Positions 46,196 to 54,099 of a stretch of 64,000 nt of DNA are shown here, one piece after another. Every line of letters begins with the position of its first letter. Position 1 is the stretch's first letter. This stretch comes from Mucilaginibacter paludis DSM 18603 (GTDB taxonomy: Bacteria; Bacteroidota; Bacteroidia; Sphingobacteriales; Sphingobacteriaceae): positions 3,614,432 to 3,678,431 of the forward strand of contig NZ_CM001403.1 of assembly GCF_000166195.2 (NCBI RefSeq), read 5' to 3'. A program made the position numbers and the translations under genes. The notes under the pieces are model-generated. The model had not been told where the DNA came from. It saw only the letters and a program-made list of their open reading frames with translations, and searched no databases.

Positions 46196-47728
46196 ATGGG
46201 TTTGTCAAAAAAAATGCTCTTCCTTGTTTTCTGTTCTTTCATTCAATTTTTGCAGGCATCAGCACAGGTTAAACCTGATCCTAAAAGAGAGTTCAGAGGC
46301 GTTTGGATAGCAACGGTAACTAACATCGACTGGCCCAGCAGCAGTTCATCATCATCATCTACCCAGATCAGAGAATTAACAGACATTTTAGATTCGCACC
46401 AAAAAACAGGTATCAACGCGGTCATGTTCCAGGTTCGCCCGGCGGCCGATGCTTTATACGCCAAAAGCCATGAGCCCTGGTCGCAATGGCTAACCGGGGT
46501 GCAAGGTAAGGCGCCCAACCCTCTTTACGACCCCTTGGAGATAGCTATTAACGAAGCACATAAACGGGGGATGGAACTGCATGCCTGGCTTAACCCCTAC
46601 CGGGCAACCTTTTCGCCCGGTAGCAGCGTAGCACCCAACAGCATTGTTAATCAAAAACCGGAATGGTTTTTTACCTATGGCGGGCAAAAAATTTTCAATC
46701 CGGGTTTGCCCGAAGTGCGTGAGTATATTTTAAAGATTGTGTTGGATGTGGTTGATAACTACGACATAGATGGCATCCACATGGATGATTATTTTTACCC
46801 TTACCCCATTCACGGGCAAAAAATAAACGATGCTGACGCCTATAAAAAATACGGCGCTAAATTTGATAACATTGACGACTGGCGCCGAAACAACGTTGAT
46901 GTGATGATCAAGATGCTTAACGACAGCATTCACGACCATAAACCTTATTTAAAATTTGGGGTTAGCCCGATAGGGATCTGGAAAAACATAAGGCAAGATC
47001 CGCATGGCTCGGAAACCAACGGAATTTCAACCTATTCGGAGTTATATGCAGATACCCGGAAATGGATAAAATCGGGCTGGGTTGATTACATGAACCCACA
47101 GATTTACTGGAACCTGGGCCACAAACTGGCTGCCTTTGAAAAAGTGGTTGACTGGTGGAGCGATAATGCCTATGGCAGGCATTTGTACATAGGGCAGGCA
47201 CCTTATCGTATTATTGAAAATACGAGCGCTGCTTTCAGGCTCCGAACGCAGCTGCCGGATCAAATTAAATATATCCGCAAAAATACCAGGGTACAGGGCA
47301 GTGTATTCTTCAGTTCAAAATCGGTAACCAAAAACCCACTGGGCTTTGCCGATTCGTTAAAACAAACTTATTACAGGCACCCGGCATTACCTCCACCCAT
47401 GCTCTGGCTTGATTCTATATCGCCTAACCCACCTTTAAAATTGGCGGTTAAACTAAAGCCGAAATCGGTTATACTCACCTGGGAAGAGCCCGACTTAGCT
47501 AAAGACGAGGAAGAAGTTTACGGCTATGTTGTTTACCGCTTTAACGAAGGGGAGAAAATAAACGTTGACGACCCTAAATACATCCTCCGCATTTTATACA
47601 GCGACGAAACCAGCTTTGAGGATACCGCTATTGAAAGAGGGAAAACTTATCAGTACGTAGTTACCGCTATTGACAGGTTGAAGAACGAGAGCTACCCATC
47701 AACAGCGGCAACGGCCAATACCAAATAA
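46196..47728 (+). CDS. GHL10-type glycosyl-hydrolase-like protein with FN3-like end
   Basis: A 510-residue exported protein (signal peptide about 1-23, ending ASAQ). Residues 30-400 match the GHL10/UPF0748 family (YngK-like): FRGVWIATVTNIDWPSS, INAVMFQVRPAADALY, RGMELHAWLNPYRATF, and DGIHMDDYFYPYP, whose acidic residues are the likely active-site area. A fibronectin-III-like domain (about 420-505, PKSVILTWEEPDLAKDEEEV) closes it. It probably acts on cell-wall or exopolysaccharide glycans; substrate unproven. A serine run (SSSSSSSS, about 50-57) sits early in the domain. Confidence 0.9.
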   Translation: MGLSKKMLFLVFCSFIQFLQASAQVKPDPKREFRGVWIATVTNIDWPSSSSSSSSTQIRELTDILDSHQKTGINAVMFQVRPAADALYAKSHEPWSQWLTGVQGKAPNPLYDPLEIAINEAHKRGMELHAWLNPYRATFSPGSSVAPNSIVNQKPEWFFTYGGQKIFNPGLPEVREYILKIVLDVVDNYDIDGIHMDDYFYPYPIHGQKINDADAYKKYGAKFDNIDDWRRNNVDVMIKMLNDSIHDHKPYLKFGVSPIGIWKNIRQDPHGSETNGISTYSELYADTRKWIKSGWVDYMNPQIYWNLGHKLAAFEKVVDWWSDNAYGRHLYIGQAPYRIIENTSAAFRLRTQLPDQIKYIRKNTRVQGSVFFSSKSVTKNPLGFADSLKQTYYRHPALPPPMLWLDSISPNPPLKLAVKLKPKSVILTWEEPDLAKDEEEVYGYVVYRFNEGEKINVDDPKYILRILYSDETSFEDTAIERGKTYQYVVTAIDRLKNESYPSTAATANTK

Positions 47729-47737
47729 TGGTTATTG

Positions 47738-48490
47738 TTAACTATTCATCACTGCGCCGCAATTGATATCAATGGATTGCCCGGTAATTGACCGTTGGCG
47801 GATGAGGTATTCAACCAGGTCGGCAATTTCTTCGGGCTGGCTCATTCTCCGTAGGGGTACGCTCTGCATAGCGATTTCGTAAAACTCATCCTTGGTCATT
47901 CCAATTCCGTCGGCAATCCCCTGCAAACCCTCTTGCGACATTTCGGTATCTACCCATCCAGGGCAAATGGCATTCACCAGGATATTCTCGGGTGCAAATT
48001 GCACCGCCCACGAGCGCATCAAACCCAATAGGCCCGCTTTTGAAGCGCAATAAGCCGAATAATTGGCAACGCCTAACCGGGCCAGCACAGATGATGTGAT
48101 AATGATCTGCTTTTCTTCGCCGGTATTGATCAATTGTGGCAAAAACGTATTCACAAAATTATAGGTACCGGTTAGGTTAGTGGCAATAATGTCGTCCCAC
48201 CTGTCGGCCTCGCCCCAGTAATTCTCGCCCCCGATGCCTGCGTTGGCAACCAGTCCGTTAATTACCAAACCACCTATCTGTTGGGCCGCTTCCACTAAAC
48301 TTTCTTTATTACGGATGTCGGCTACCAATATTTGATGGTCGCTCCCCTTTAGTTCAGCAAGTGTTTGCTGTAAGGCCGGCTTGTTGCGCCCTAATAAAAT
48401 ACAATTGTGGCCCTGTTCAGCTAATTTTTGAGCTATTGCCTTGCCAATGCCGCTGCCGGCACCACTAATGATATATGTTTTTGATGCCAT
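47738..48490 (-). CDS. Short-chain dehydrogenase/reductase
   Basis: A 250-residue SDR. It has the cofactor motif GAGSGIGKA (10-18), NAG (83-85), catalytic S133/S134 with Y147 and K151 (YSAYCASK), and the PGWVDTEM segment near 178. Arginine in LLGRNKP (about 35) hints at NADP preference. Substrate cannot be told from sequence. It converges with the glycosyl-hydrolase-like gene nine bases away. Confidence 0.92.
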   Translation of the reverse strand: MASKTYIISGAGSGIGKAIAQKLAEQGHNCILLGRNKPALQQTLAELKGSDHQILVADIRNKESLVEAAQQIGGLVINGLVANAGIGGENYWGEADRWDDIIATNLTGTYNFVNTFLPQLINTGEEKQIIITSSVLARLGVANYSAYCASKAGLLGLMRSWAVQFAPENILVNAICPGWVDTEMSQEGLQGIADGIGMTKDEFYEIAMQSVPLRRMSQPEEIADLVEYLIRQRSITGQSIDINCGAVMNS

Positions 48491-48537
48491 TTTTATTTCT
48501 GCTTGTATAAAATCCCGAATATAAATAATAGAACCAG

Positions 48538-50151
48538 CTATCCCAATAATGCCTTCAGGGTTTCTAAAGTATCGGCTTCTTCCATTGGCTTATCGGTGCG
48601 CCAGCGTAATATCCGTGGAAAGCGCAGCGCTATACCCGATTTATGCCGCGTTGATTTATTAATCCCCTCAAAGCCTATCTCAAAAACCAGTTGAGGCTTT
48701 ACGGTACGCACCGGGCCAAATTTTTCAAGCGTATTGCGCTTTACAAAATTGTCTACCTTACGTATTTCTTCGTCGGTTAAACCCGAATAAGCCTTGGCAA
48801 AGGGCACCAGCTTATCGCCATCCCAAACGGCAAAAGTATAATCGGTATACAAATCGGCCCTGCGCCCATGTCCCTTCTGTGCGTAAATCATCACCGCGTC
48901 TATGGATAGTGGGTCTATCTTCCACTTCCACCAGTCGCCCCGCCTTCTGCCCACCTGGTAGTGAGCACTTTTACGCTTCAGCATAATACCCTCGGCAATC
49001 CTGCTCCGGGATTGTGTCCTGATCCGCTCCAGCTCGTTCCAACTCTCAAAAGTGATGATCTCCGAGATCCGGAATATTTCAGGATGCGTGGTAGCCAACT
49101 GTAGCTCTTCCAAAATAGCCCGTCTTTCAGTTTGCATTTTGCCCCGGATATCCACGCCCTGATATTCAAGGCAATCATAGGCGATAACAGCCACCGGGCT
49201 ATCCTCCAATATCTTTTTACTGAGGTTTTTTCGCCCTATCCGGGTTTGCAGCACATTAAAGGGCAGAGGCATCCCATTTTTAAAACTCAATATTTCACCA
49301 TCTATTACAGTGCCTTCGGGTAAAGCATACAGAAATTGATGCAACTCCGGAAACTTATCTGTGGCCAGGTCTTCACCCCGGCTCCAGATAAAAATCTGCC
49401 CATCGCGCTTAATCATTTGCGCCCTGATGCCGTCCCACTTCCATTCGGCCTGCCATTCATCCGCATTGCCTAAAGATGCTTGCAGTTCGTCGGGCGATTT
49501 TTGCTTTTCGGATGTTTCCTGAATAGGATAGGCCAGAAAGAAAGGGTAGGGGCGTGACACATCGTCGGACGCGCCTTCAGCCTGAACCAACTGATCAAAA
49601 GTATAACTCTCCGGTTCCCACTTACCCATCATGCGGTGGGTTAGGGTTGCCGCATCGTGATTTGAAATATCGGCCAGGGCTTTGATCACTAAACTTTGCG
49701 ATACCCCAACACGGAAACTACTGGTGAGCAATTTATTAAATACAAAGCGCTCCTGCGTATCCAGCATCGCCCACGAAGCCAGCAGCCATTGTTTGCGCTC
49801 CTCTTCTGTTTTGGTATTTAGGCTATTGATCTCGGCTATCCACTCGGTAAGCGTTTTATTACTGCTGTTGTTATTTTGTGGCAGCAGCAAAGCGATGGTT
49901 TCGGCCAGATCGCCAACTACCTGGTAGCTCTCTTCAAACAGCCATACCGGGATGTGGGATGCCTCCATGGCCCAGGTGCGTACAAGTGTAGCGTTAATTT
50001 GCCGTTTGGGTTTCCTGCCGGAGAAGAGCGCCAGCATGTGCATCTTATCCGTATCGGGCACCGAAAGGAGGTAATCTTTCAGGATCCTTACCTTTTCATT
50101 GGTCTTGTTGGTTTCGTCGAGCGAAAGGAAAAGTTGGGCAAAGGCTTTCAT
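48538..50151 (-). CDS. ATP-dependent DNA ligase (DNA-damage-response type)
   Basis: A 537-residue ligase. An alpha-helical N-terminal DNA-binding domain (about 1-200) precedes the nucleotidyltransferase domain with AEWKWDGIRAQ, where K238 is the lysine that is adenylated, then the IDGEILSF motif, EGIMLKRK and KWKIDPLSIDAVMIYAQ, and an OB-fold domain to the end (ALRFPRILRWRTDKP). Ligases of this group pair with a metallo-beta-lactamase nuclease and other proteins in DNA repair. Its ATG overlaps the nuclease stop by four bases (ATGA). Confidence 0.94.
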   Translation of the reverse strand: MKAFAQLFLSLDETNKTNEKVRILKDYLLSVPDTDKMHMLALFSGRKPKRQINATLVRTWAMEASHIPVWLFEESYQVVGDLAETIALLLPQNNNSSNKTLTEWIAEINSLNTKTEEERKQWLLASWAMLDTQERFVFNKLLTSSFRVGVSQSLVIKALADISNHDAATLTHRMMGKWEPESYTFDQLVQAEGASDDVSRPYPFFLAYPIQETSEKQKSPDELQASLGNADEWQAEWKWDGIRAQMIKRDGQIFIWSRGEDLATDKFPELHQFLYALPEGTVIDGEILSFKNGMPLPFNVLQTRIGRKNLSKKILEDSPVAVIAYDCLEYQGVDIRGKMQTERRAILEELQLATTHPEIFRISEIITFESWNELERIRTQSRSRIAEGIMLKRKSAHYQVGRRRGDWWKWKIDPLSIDAVMIYAQKGHGRRADLYTDYTFAVWDGDKLVPFAKAYSGLTDEEIRKVDNFVKRNTLEKFGPVRTVKPQLVFEIGFEGINKSTRHKSGIALRFPRILRWRTDKPMEEADTLETLKALLG

Positions 50152-51248
50152 AAGGTACCGGCCTCACCCCGGCCCTCTCCAAAGGAGAGGGAGTTATGAT
50201 CGTTTGTAACCGGGTCATCTGCCTGTGTGGCGGCCACAGGAGCTGTATCTTCTTCGCTTTCATCGTTGCCATACAGGGTATACACCTCGTGGGCATCGAA
50301 GCCAATTTCAGATAAATATCGCGAAAAGCTGGCTGTATAACCGTGGGTTAAGTAAACCTTTTCGCAACCGGTAGCGTCAATCGCGCTGATCAAGCCGTCC
50401 CAATCGGCATGGTCAGAGAGGACGAAGCCCCTGTCGGCCGCGCGGCGCTTTTTGGCGCCGCGGATACTCATCCATCCCGAACAATAGCCAAAATCATAAG
50501 GCTGAAAACGGCGCATCCAGGGTGATCCTACGGATGATGGCGGGGCAATAATGATCCCTTTGCGGACTTCTTCCTTAGGCGTATCTATGGTGATGCGATG
50601 TGTTGGATTGAGTTGAATGCCATTTCTGCGGAGTGCTTCGTTGGTGTTTTCGATAACGCCGTGGGTATAAACCTTGCCGATGGAGAGATCCAGGTTCTGC
50701 AAAATACGCTGAGCTTTACCCAGCGAGTAGCCCACTACCACGCTGGCGCGGCCTTCCTTTATATTGTTGCACCACCAGCTATTCATATCATCAAATATTT
50801 GCGCCTGGGGTTTCCATTTATAAACCGGCATACCAAACGTACACTCCGAAATGAAATGATGGCAGCGTACCGGCTCAAAGGGGGTAGAGATCCCATCGTC
50901 TTCTACCTTATAATCTCCGGATACCACCCATACCTCGTCCTTATAACACACCCTGATCTGGGCCGAACCTATCACATGCCCTGCCGGGAACAAAGTGATC
51001 TCCACACCGTTCTTCATTATCTTTTCGCCATATTCCACTGTTTGGAGCTGTATGTCGCCCAAGCGGTATAGCAGCACCTGCTCTGATAGCTTATGAGCCA
51101 GGTAGCGTTTGCTGCCCCAACGGGCATGGTCAGAATGGGCATGAGTAATCACAGCATCATCCACCGGCTTCCAGGGGTCGATATAAAATTTGCCCTCGGC
51201 GCAGTAAATTCCGGTATCTGTAAATTCAAGTAATGGGTTACGTGCCAT
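50148..51248 (-). CDS. Ligase-associated metallo-beta-lactamase DNA exonuclease
   Basis: A 366-residue member of the CPSF/SNM1-like metallo-beta-lactamase group. The metal site THAHSDHARWG has H36, H38, D40 and H41; further metal ligands follow in GHVIGSAQI and SDHADW. It processes DNA ends for the ligase encoded next. I chose ATG 51248 (MARNPLLEFTDTG); a GTG at 51269 lies in a hairpin. The last 14 residues (SLSFGEGRGEAGTL) are encoded by a repeat and are probably not part of the fold. Confidence 0.92.
   Translation of the reverse strand: MARNPLLEFTDTGIYCAEGKFYIDPWKPVDDAVITHAHSDHARWGSKRYLAHKLSEQVLLYRLGDIQLQTVEYGEKIMKNGVEITLFPAGHVIGSAQIRVCYKDEVWVVSGDYKVEDDGISTPFEPVRCHHFISECTFGMPVYKWKPQAQIFDDMNSWWCNNIKEGRASVVVGYSLGKAQRILQNLDLSIGKVYTHGVIENTNEALRRNGIQLNPTHRITIDTPKEEVRKGIIIAPPSSVGSPWMRRFQPYDFGYCSGWMSIRGAKKRRAADRGFVLSDHADWDGLISAIDATGCEKVYLTHGYTASFSRYLSEIGFDAHEVYTLYGNDESEEDTAPVAATQADDPVTNDHNSLSFGEGRGEAGTL
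50161..50197. repeat. REP-like palindrome forming the 3' end of the nuclease gene
   Basis: GCCTCACCCCGGCCCTCTCC followed by AAAGGAGAGGGAGTTAT. CCCTCTCC (50173-50180) pairs exactly with GGAGAGGG (50184-50191). This wording recurs as an intergenic repeat in many bacteria. Here it is inside a coding region and supplies the nuclease's C-terminal residues. Confidence 0.7.
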
Positions 51249-51256
51249 GTGAATAT

Positions 51257-51284
51257 AAATGGCCGGCACTTAGCCGGGCCATTT
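51257..51284. repeat. Strong hairpin in leader of nuclease-ligase operon
   Basis: AAATGGCCGGC (51257-51267) pairs with GCCGGGCCATTT (51273-51284) with one bulged G, loop ACTTA. In the message it would end eight bases before the nuclease ATG, so it may limit ribosome access; no T-run makes it a terminator. Confidence 0.6.
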
Positions 51285-51339
51285 GATAACATTAACATTT
51301 AGTCAATGTTTTATCTGGCCAGGTATTAAAAACTATAAC

Positions 51340-51347
51340 TAATTTTG
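51340..51347 (+). promoter_or_regulatory. Candidate -7 box of the fic gene
   Basis: TAATTTTG fits TAnnTTTG and ends ten bases before the ATG at 51358. No -33 TTG is seen. Confidence 0.45.
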
Positions 51348-51357
51348 TTTTATTAAA

Positions 51358-52158
51358 ATGAAAGACCTGGTTAAACTGATAGCGCGATATAATGAGCTTG
51401 GCATAGCCGATGTGATAGACCATGGCCGGTTTACCCTGATCGCTATCGACCATCATTCAACCCGGCTGGAGGGATCAACCCTTACCGAGGTAGAAACACA
51501 GGTTTTAATTACTGAAGGCCGAACGCCCAATGGAAAGCCATTGGAAGAAAGCTTAATGGTGACAGACCACCATGCCGCCCTTTTATTTACCCTTTTGAAC
51601 GCGAAAGAAAAAAAATCACTAACCGTTTCTTTTTTACAGCAAGTAAATGCCCTGGTGATGAAAAACACTGGCAAAATTTATCATACCATTTTTGGCGTTA
51701 TCGATTCGGCAACAGGAGCATTTCGCAAGGGCAATGTTACCGCGGGTGTTTCTTACTTCCCCAATTTTGACAAAGTGGAGCGTTTAACAAGCGACTTGCT
51801 AAAAAAGGTAAATGATGAAATGCGCGCCCCTTTAACTATAGCTGAGCAAATAAACCTCTCTTTTGATGCTCATTTTAACTTGGTTAGTATACATCCTTAT
51901 TACGATGGCAATGGCCGTACTTCCCGGTTACTTATGAATTATATTCAGGCTTATTACCACCTACCTTTGGCTATTGTAAAAAGCGAAAACAAAGCAGCCT
52001 ATATCCAGGCTCTTGTTGATACACGTCAGCAGCAAAATATTCAAATATTTCGCGATTTTATGAGCGGTGAATATGCTTTGCTGCTTGAGCTGGAAATTGA
52101 AAAATTTGAGGAAATGAAAAATCCGTCAAAGGGGTCTGGGTTTAGTTTTCTTTTTTAA
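51358..52158 (+). CDS. Fic family protein with N-terminal inhibitory motif
   Basis: A 266-residue Fic protein. The catalytic loop HPYYDGNGRTSR (179-190) fits HxFx(D/E)GNGRxxR with Tyr for Phe. The inhibitory motif (S/T)xxxE(G/N) is at 34-39 (STRLEG), upstream of the Fic core, which makes this class II, self-inhibited. Such enzymes usually transfer AMP to a protein hydroxyl; the target is unknown. No antitoxin gene is adjacent, as expected for class II. It stands alone with its own promoter box. Confidence 0.92.
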   Translation: MKDLVKLIARYNELGIADVIDHGRFTLIAIDHHSTRLEGSTLTEVETQVLITEGRTPNGKPLEESLMVTDHHAALLFTLLNAKEKKSLTVSFLQQVNALVMKNTGKIYHTIFGVIDSATGAFRKGNVTAGVSYFPNFDKVERLTSDLLKKVNDEMRAPLTIAEQINLSFDAHFNLVSIHPYYDGNGRTSRLLMNYIQAYYHLPLAIVKSENKAAYIQALVDTRQQQNIQIFRDFMSGEYALLLELEIEKFEEMKNPSKGSGFSFLF

Positions 52159-52344
52159 CAGTCACAGCCTTGTGGATTGATACGAATTGTTAACGAAATG
52201 ATTGGCTCAGCGTATTTTATTTACTTACTGCCTTCCAAATTAAATCTATTGGTAAATTTCTTAAATGGTTTGCCATCCTTTTGTTTATAAAATCAACTCA
52301 CATTCATAAAACCATTAAAATTTCCATCAAAAAATTAAATATCT

Positions 52345-52352
52345 TATTTTTG
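52345..52352 (+). promoter_or_regulatory. Candidate -7 box of def
   Basis: TATTTTTG fits TAnnTTTG and ends five bases before the ATG at 52358, so transcription may start at or next to the start codon. Confidence 0.5.
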
Positions 52353-52357
52353 CAGTG

Positions 52358-52930
52358 ATGAAATATCCCATTATAGCCTACGGCGACCCGGTATTAAGAC
52401 GAGCAGCAACAAATATTGAACCCGACGAATATCCACACATTAAGGAATTGGTTGAAAACATGTTCGAGACGATGTATGCCGCCCGCGGTGTTGGCTTGGC
52501 TGCTCCACAGGTGGGTTTATCTATGCGTTTATTTGTTATTGATGCCACACCGTTTGATGATGACGAACCCGAACTAAAGGATTTTAAAAAGGTTTTTATC
52601 AATGCCAAGGTATTAGAAGAAACAGGCGAGGAGTGGAGTTTTAATGAAGGCTGCCTGAGCATCCCCGATATCAGGGAAGACGTTTATCGTAAACCGGTGG
52701 TCCGCCTGTCGTACTACGACGAAAACTGGAAACACCATGAAGAAACCTTTAAAGGATTAGCGGCAAGGGTTATTCAGCACGAATACGACCACATTGAAGG
52801 TAAATTGTTTACCGATAAGCTGAGCCCGTTGCGCAAACGTTTGATCCAGAAGAAGCTGACCGATATTTCGAAAGGGATTGTGAATGTGGAATATAAAATG
52901 AAATTCCCGGCTGCTAAAAAGGGTCGTTAA
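52358..52930 (+). CDS. def: Peptide deformylase
   Basis: A 190-residue metalloenzyme that removes the formyl group from new proteins. All three motifs are intact: GVGLAAPQVG (44-53), EGCLSIP (97-103, metal cysteine C99) and QHEYDHIEGKLF (140-151, H141 and H145 with E142). I chose ATG 52358 (MKYPIIAYGDP), three bases after a GTG. The stop overlaps an ATG (TAATG) that opens a 30-codon frame of doubtful meaning. Confidence 0.96.
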   Translation: MKYPIIAYGDPVLRRAATNIEPDEYPHIKELVENMFETMYAARGVGLAAPQVGLSMRLFVIDATPFDDDEPELKDFKKVFINAKVLEETGEEWSFNEGCLSIPDIREDVYRKPVVRLSYYDENWKHHEETFKGLAARVIQHEYDHIEGKLFTDKLSPLRKRLIQKKLTDISKGIVNVEYKMKFPAAKKGR

Positions 52931-52988
52931 TGGATTATCAGGTATCCAAAATCAGCCTCACCGAAATAGAGAAATATGTAACGAATGC

Positions 52989-53013
52989 CCTGCTTAATAT
53001 GATATTAAGCAGG
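52989..53013. repeat. Perfect 25-base palindrome between convergent genes
   Basis: CCTGCTTAATAT (52989-53000), one central G, then ATATTAAGCAGG (53002-53013). It lies between def and the minus-strand regulatory-domain protein. No T-run follows on either side, so it is either a U-poor terminator or a binding site. Confidence 0.6.
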
Positions 53014-53031
53014 ATAATATAGATTAAAGTA

Positions 53032-53670
53032 TTAATTATCGCTTACGCCGCGGCTTTTGTTACCCTCGCTAATTTCTTTGATTAAAGCACCCCATGCAAA
53101 AGGGTTAAACAACGGATTGCTAAGCGACGAATGCTGGTTGATAATAGCATTGTGCTCATCCTGAAAAAAAGCATTTTGAATTTCTTTACTATCCCGCGGA
53201 AGCGACCGTGTTAATGATGCGATAGATTTTCCGGTCAGGTTTTTACGTGCTATCTCCAGGTCATCGTCGGCTATTTTTAACGTTAAAAAATCCTTCCTGA
53301 ATTCGTCCGTCGTAGCCCATGGAAAAATACGAACCACAGGTAAATTGATGGATTGCCCATTTAATTTAACATGCAGCGTATAGCTCCTGTCCTTGGTGTT
53401 TGATGGTATTACCACCAGGGTAGAGGCATAACCAATAGATGTAAAACGCAAGGTATCACGCTCATGTGCTACAAAAGAGAAATAACCCTTATAGTTAGCC
53501 AAAGTACTCTGCCCCTTAGCAGATAAGTTGGTGATTGTTGCATACGGTATTACGGTGCTGCTATCGGCACTTAATACAACACCAGTAAATTGCACCAGCG
53601 GCCTTTCGTTTTTTTGTGCGAAAGCCGATACGCCAATTAAGGTAAACCATATCAAGATCAAACGCTTCAT
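53032..53670 (-). CDS. Carboxypeptidase-regulatory-like domain exported protein
   Basis: From ATG 53670 a 212-residue protein with a signal peptide (about 1-19, ending SAFAQ). Residues 25-110 form a CarboxypepD_reg-like beta-sandwich (VQFTGVVLSADSSTVIPYAT, GYFSFVAHERDTLRFTSIGY). The C-terminal half has LKIADDDLEIARKNLTGKSI and is not recognised. Such domains are common on Bacteroidota envelope proteins and TonB receptors. The frame is open to 53724, but that start would spoil the signal peptide. Confidence 0.82.
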   Translation of the reverse strand: MKRLILIWFTLIGVSAFAQKNERPLVQFTGVVLSADSSTVIPYATITNLSAKGQSTLANYKGYFSFVAHERDTLRFTSIGYASTLVVIPSNTKDRSYTLHVKLNGQSINLPVVRIFPWATTDEFRKDFLTLKIADDDLEIARKNLTGKSIASLTRSLPRDSKEIQNAFFQDEHNAIINQHSSLSNPLFNPFAWGALIKEISEGNKSRGVSDN

Positions 53671-53790
53671 TAATGATATGCTATATTTTGGATGAGTCAA
53701 TTTGTTAAAAAATATTAAAATCAATATGCAAATTACGCAATTTCTGGGCCAAAAGTATATCCACCTCTCAATAATTTAACACAGTTTAAC

Positions 53791-54069
53791 TTATCTTAGG
53801 TTCTCGGGCAAAACTGCCGCTGGATCGTCAATATCCGTCAGGTTAATGGCTTCAACCCCTGTAACTTCCGGAACGGCTTTTTTTATTGCTTGCTCTATGC
53901 CTGCCTTAAGCGTCATGATGCTCATCGGGCAAGATCCGCACGAACCCAATAATTTCAATTTTACTACATTGTCTGCGGTGATCTCTTCAACCGAAACATT
54001 CCCGCCATCAGTTTCCAGATACGGACGAATGGTATCTAAAGCTGCTTCCACCTGATCTAAAATTGTCAT
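53791..54069 (-). CDS. NifU C-terminal domain Fe-S assembly protein
   Basis: A 92-residue protein matching the NifU C-terminal domain (Nfu): LDTIRPYLETDGGNVSVEEI and the CGSCPMS motif with C44 and C47, which holds a [4Fe-4S] cluster between two subunits for delivery to target enzymes. It lies 30 bases after the Mrp-type ATPase gene, a frequent pairing for Fe-S cluster transfer. Confidence 0.93.
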   Translation of the reverse strand: MTILDQVEAALDTIRPYLETDGGNVSVEEITADNVVKLKLLGSCGSCPMSIMTLKAGIEQAIKKAVPEVTGVEAINLTDIDDPAAVLPENLR

Positions 54070-54099
54070 TGCTTATAATTTACTGTAAATATAAATAAT

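Noticed and set aside
51358..52158. A Fic toxin-antitoxin pair
   Set aside because: The inhibitory motif is within the same protein (residues 34-39) and no small partner gene is adjacent.
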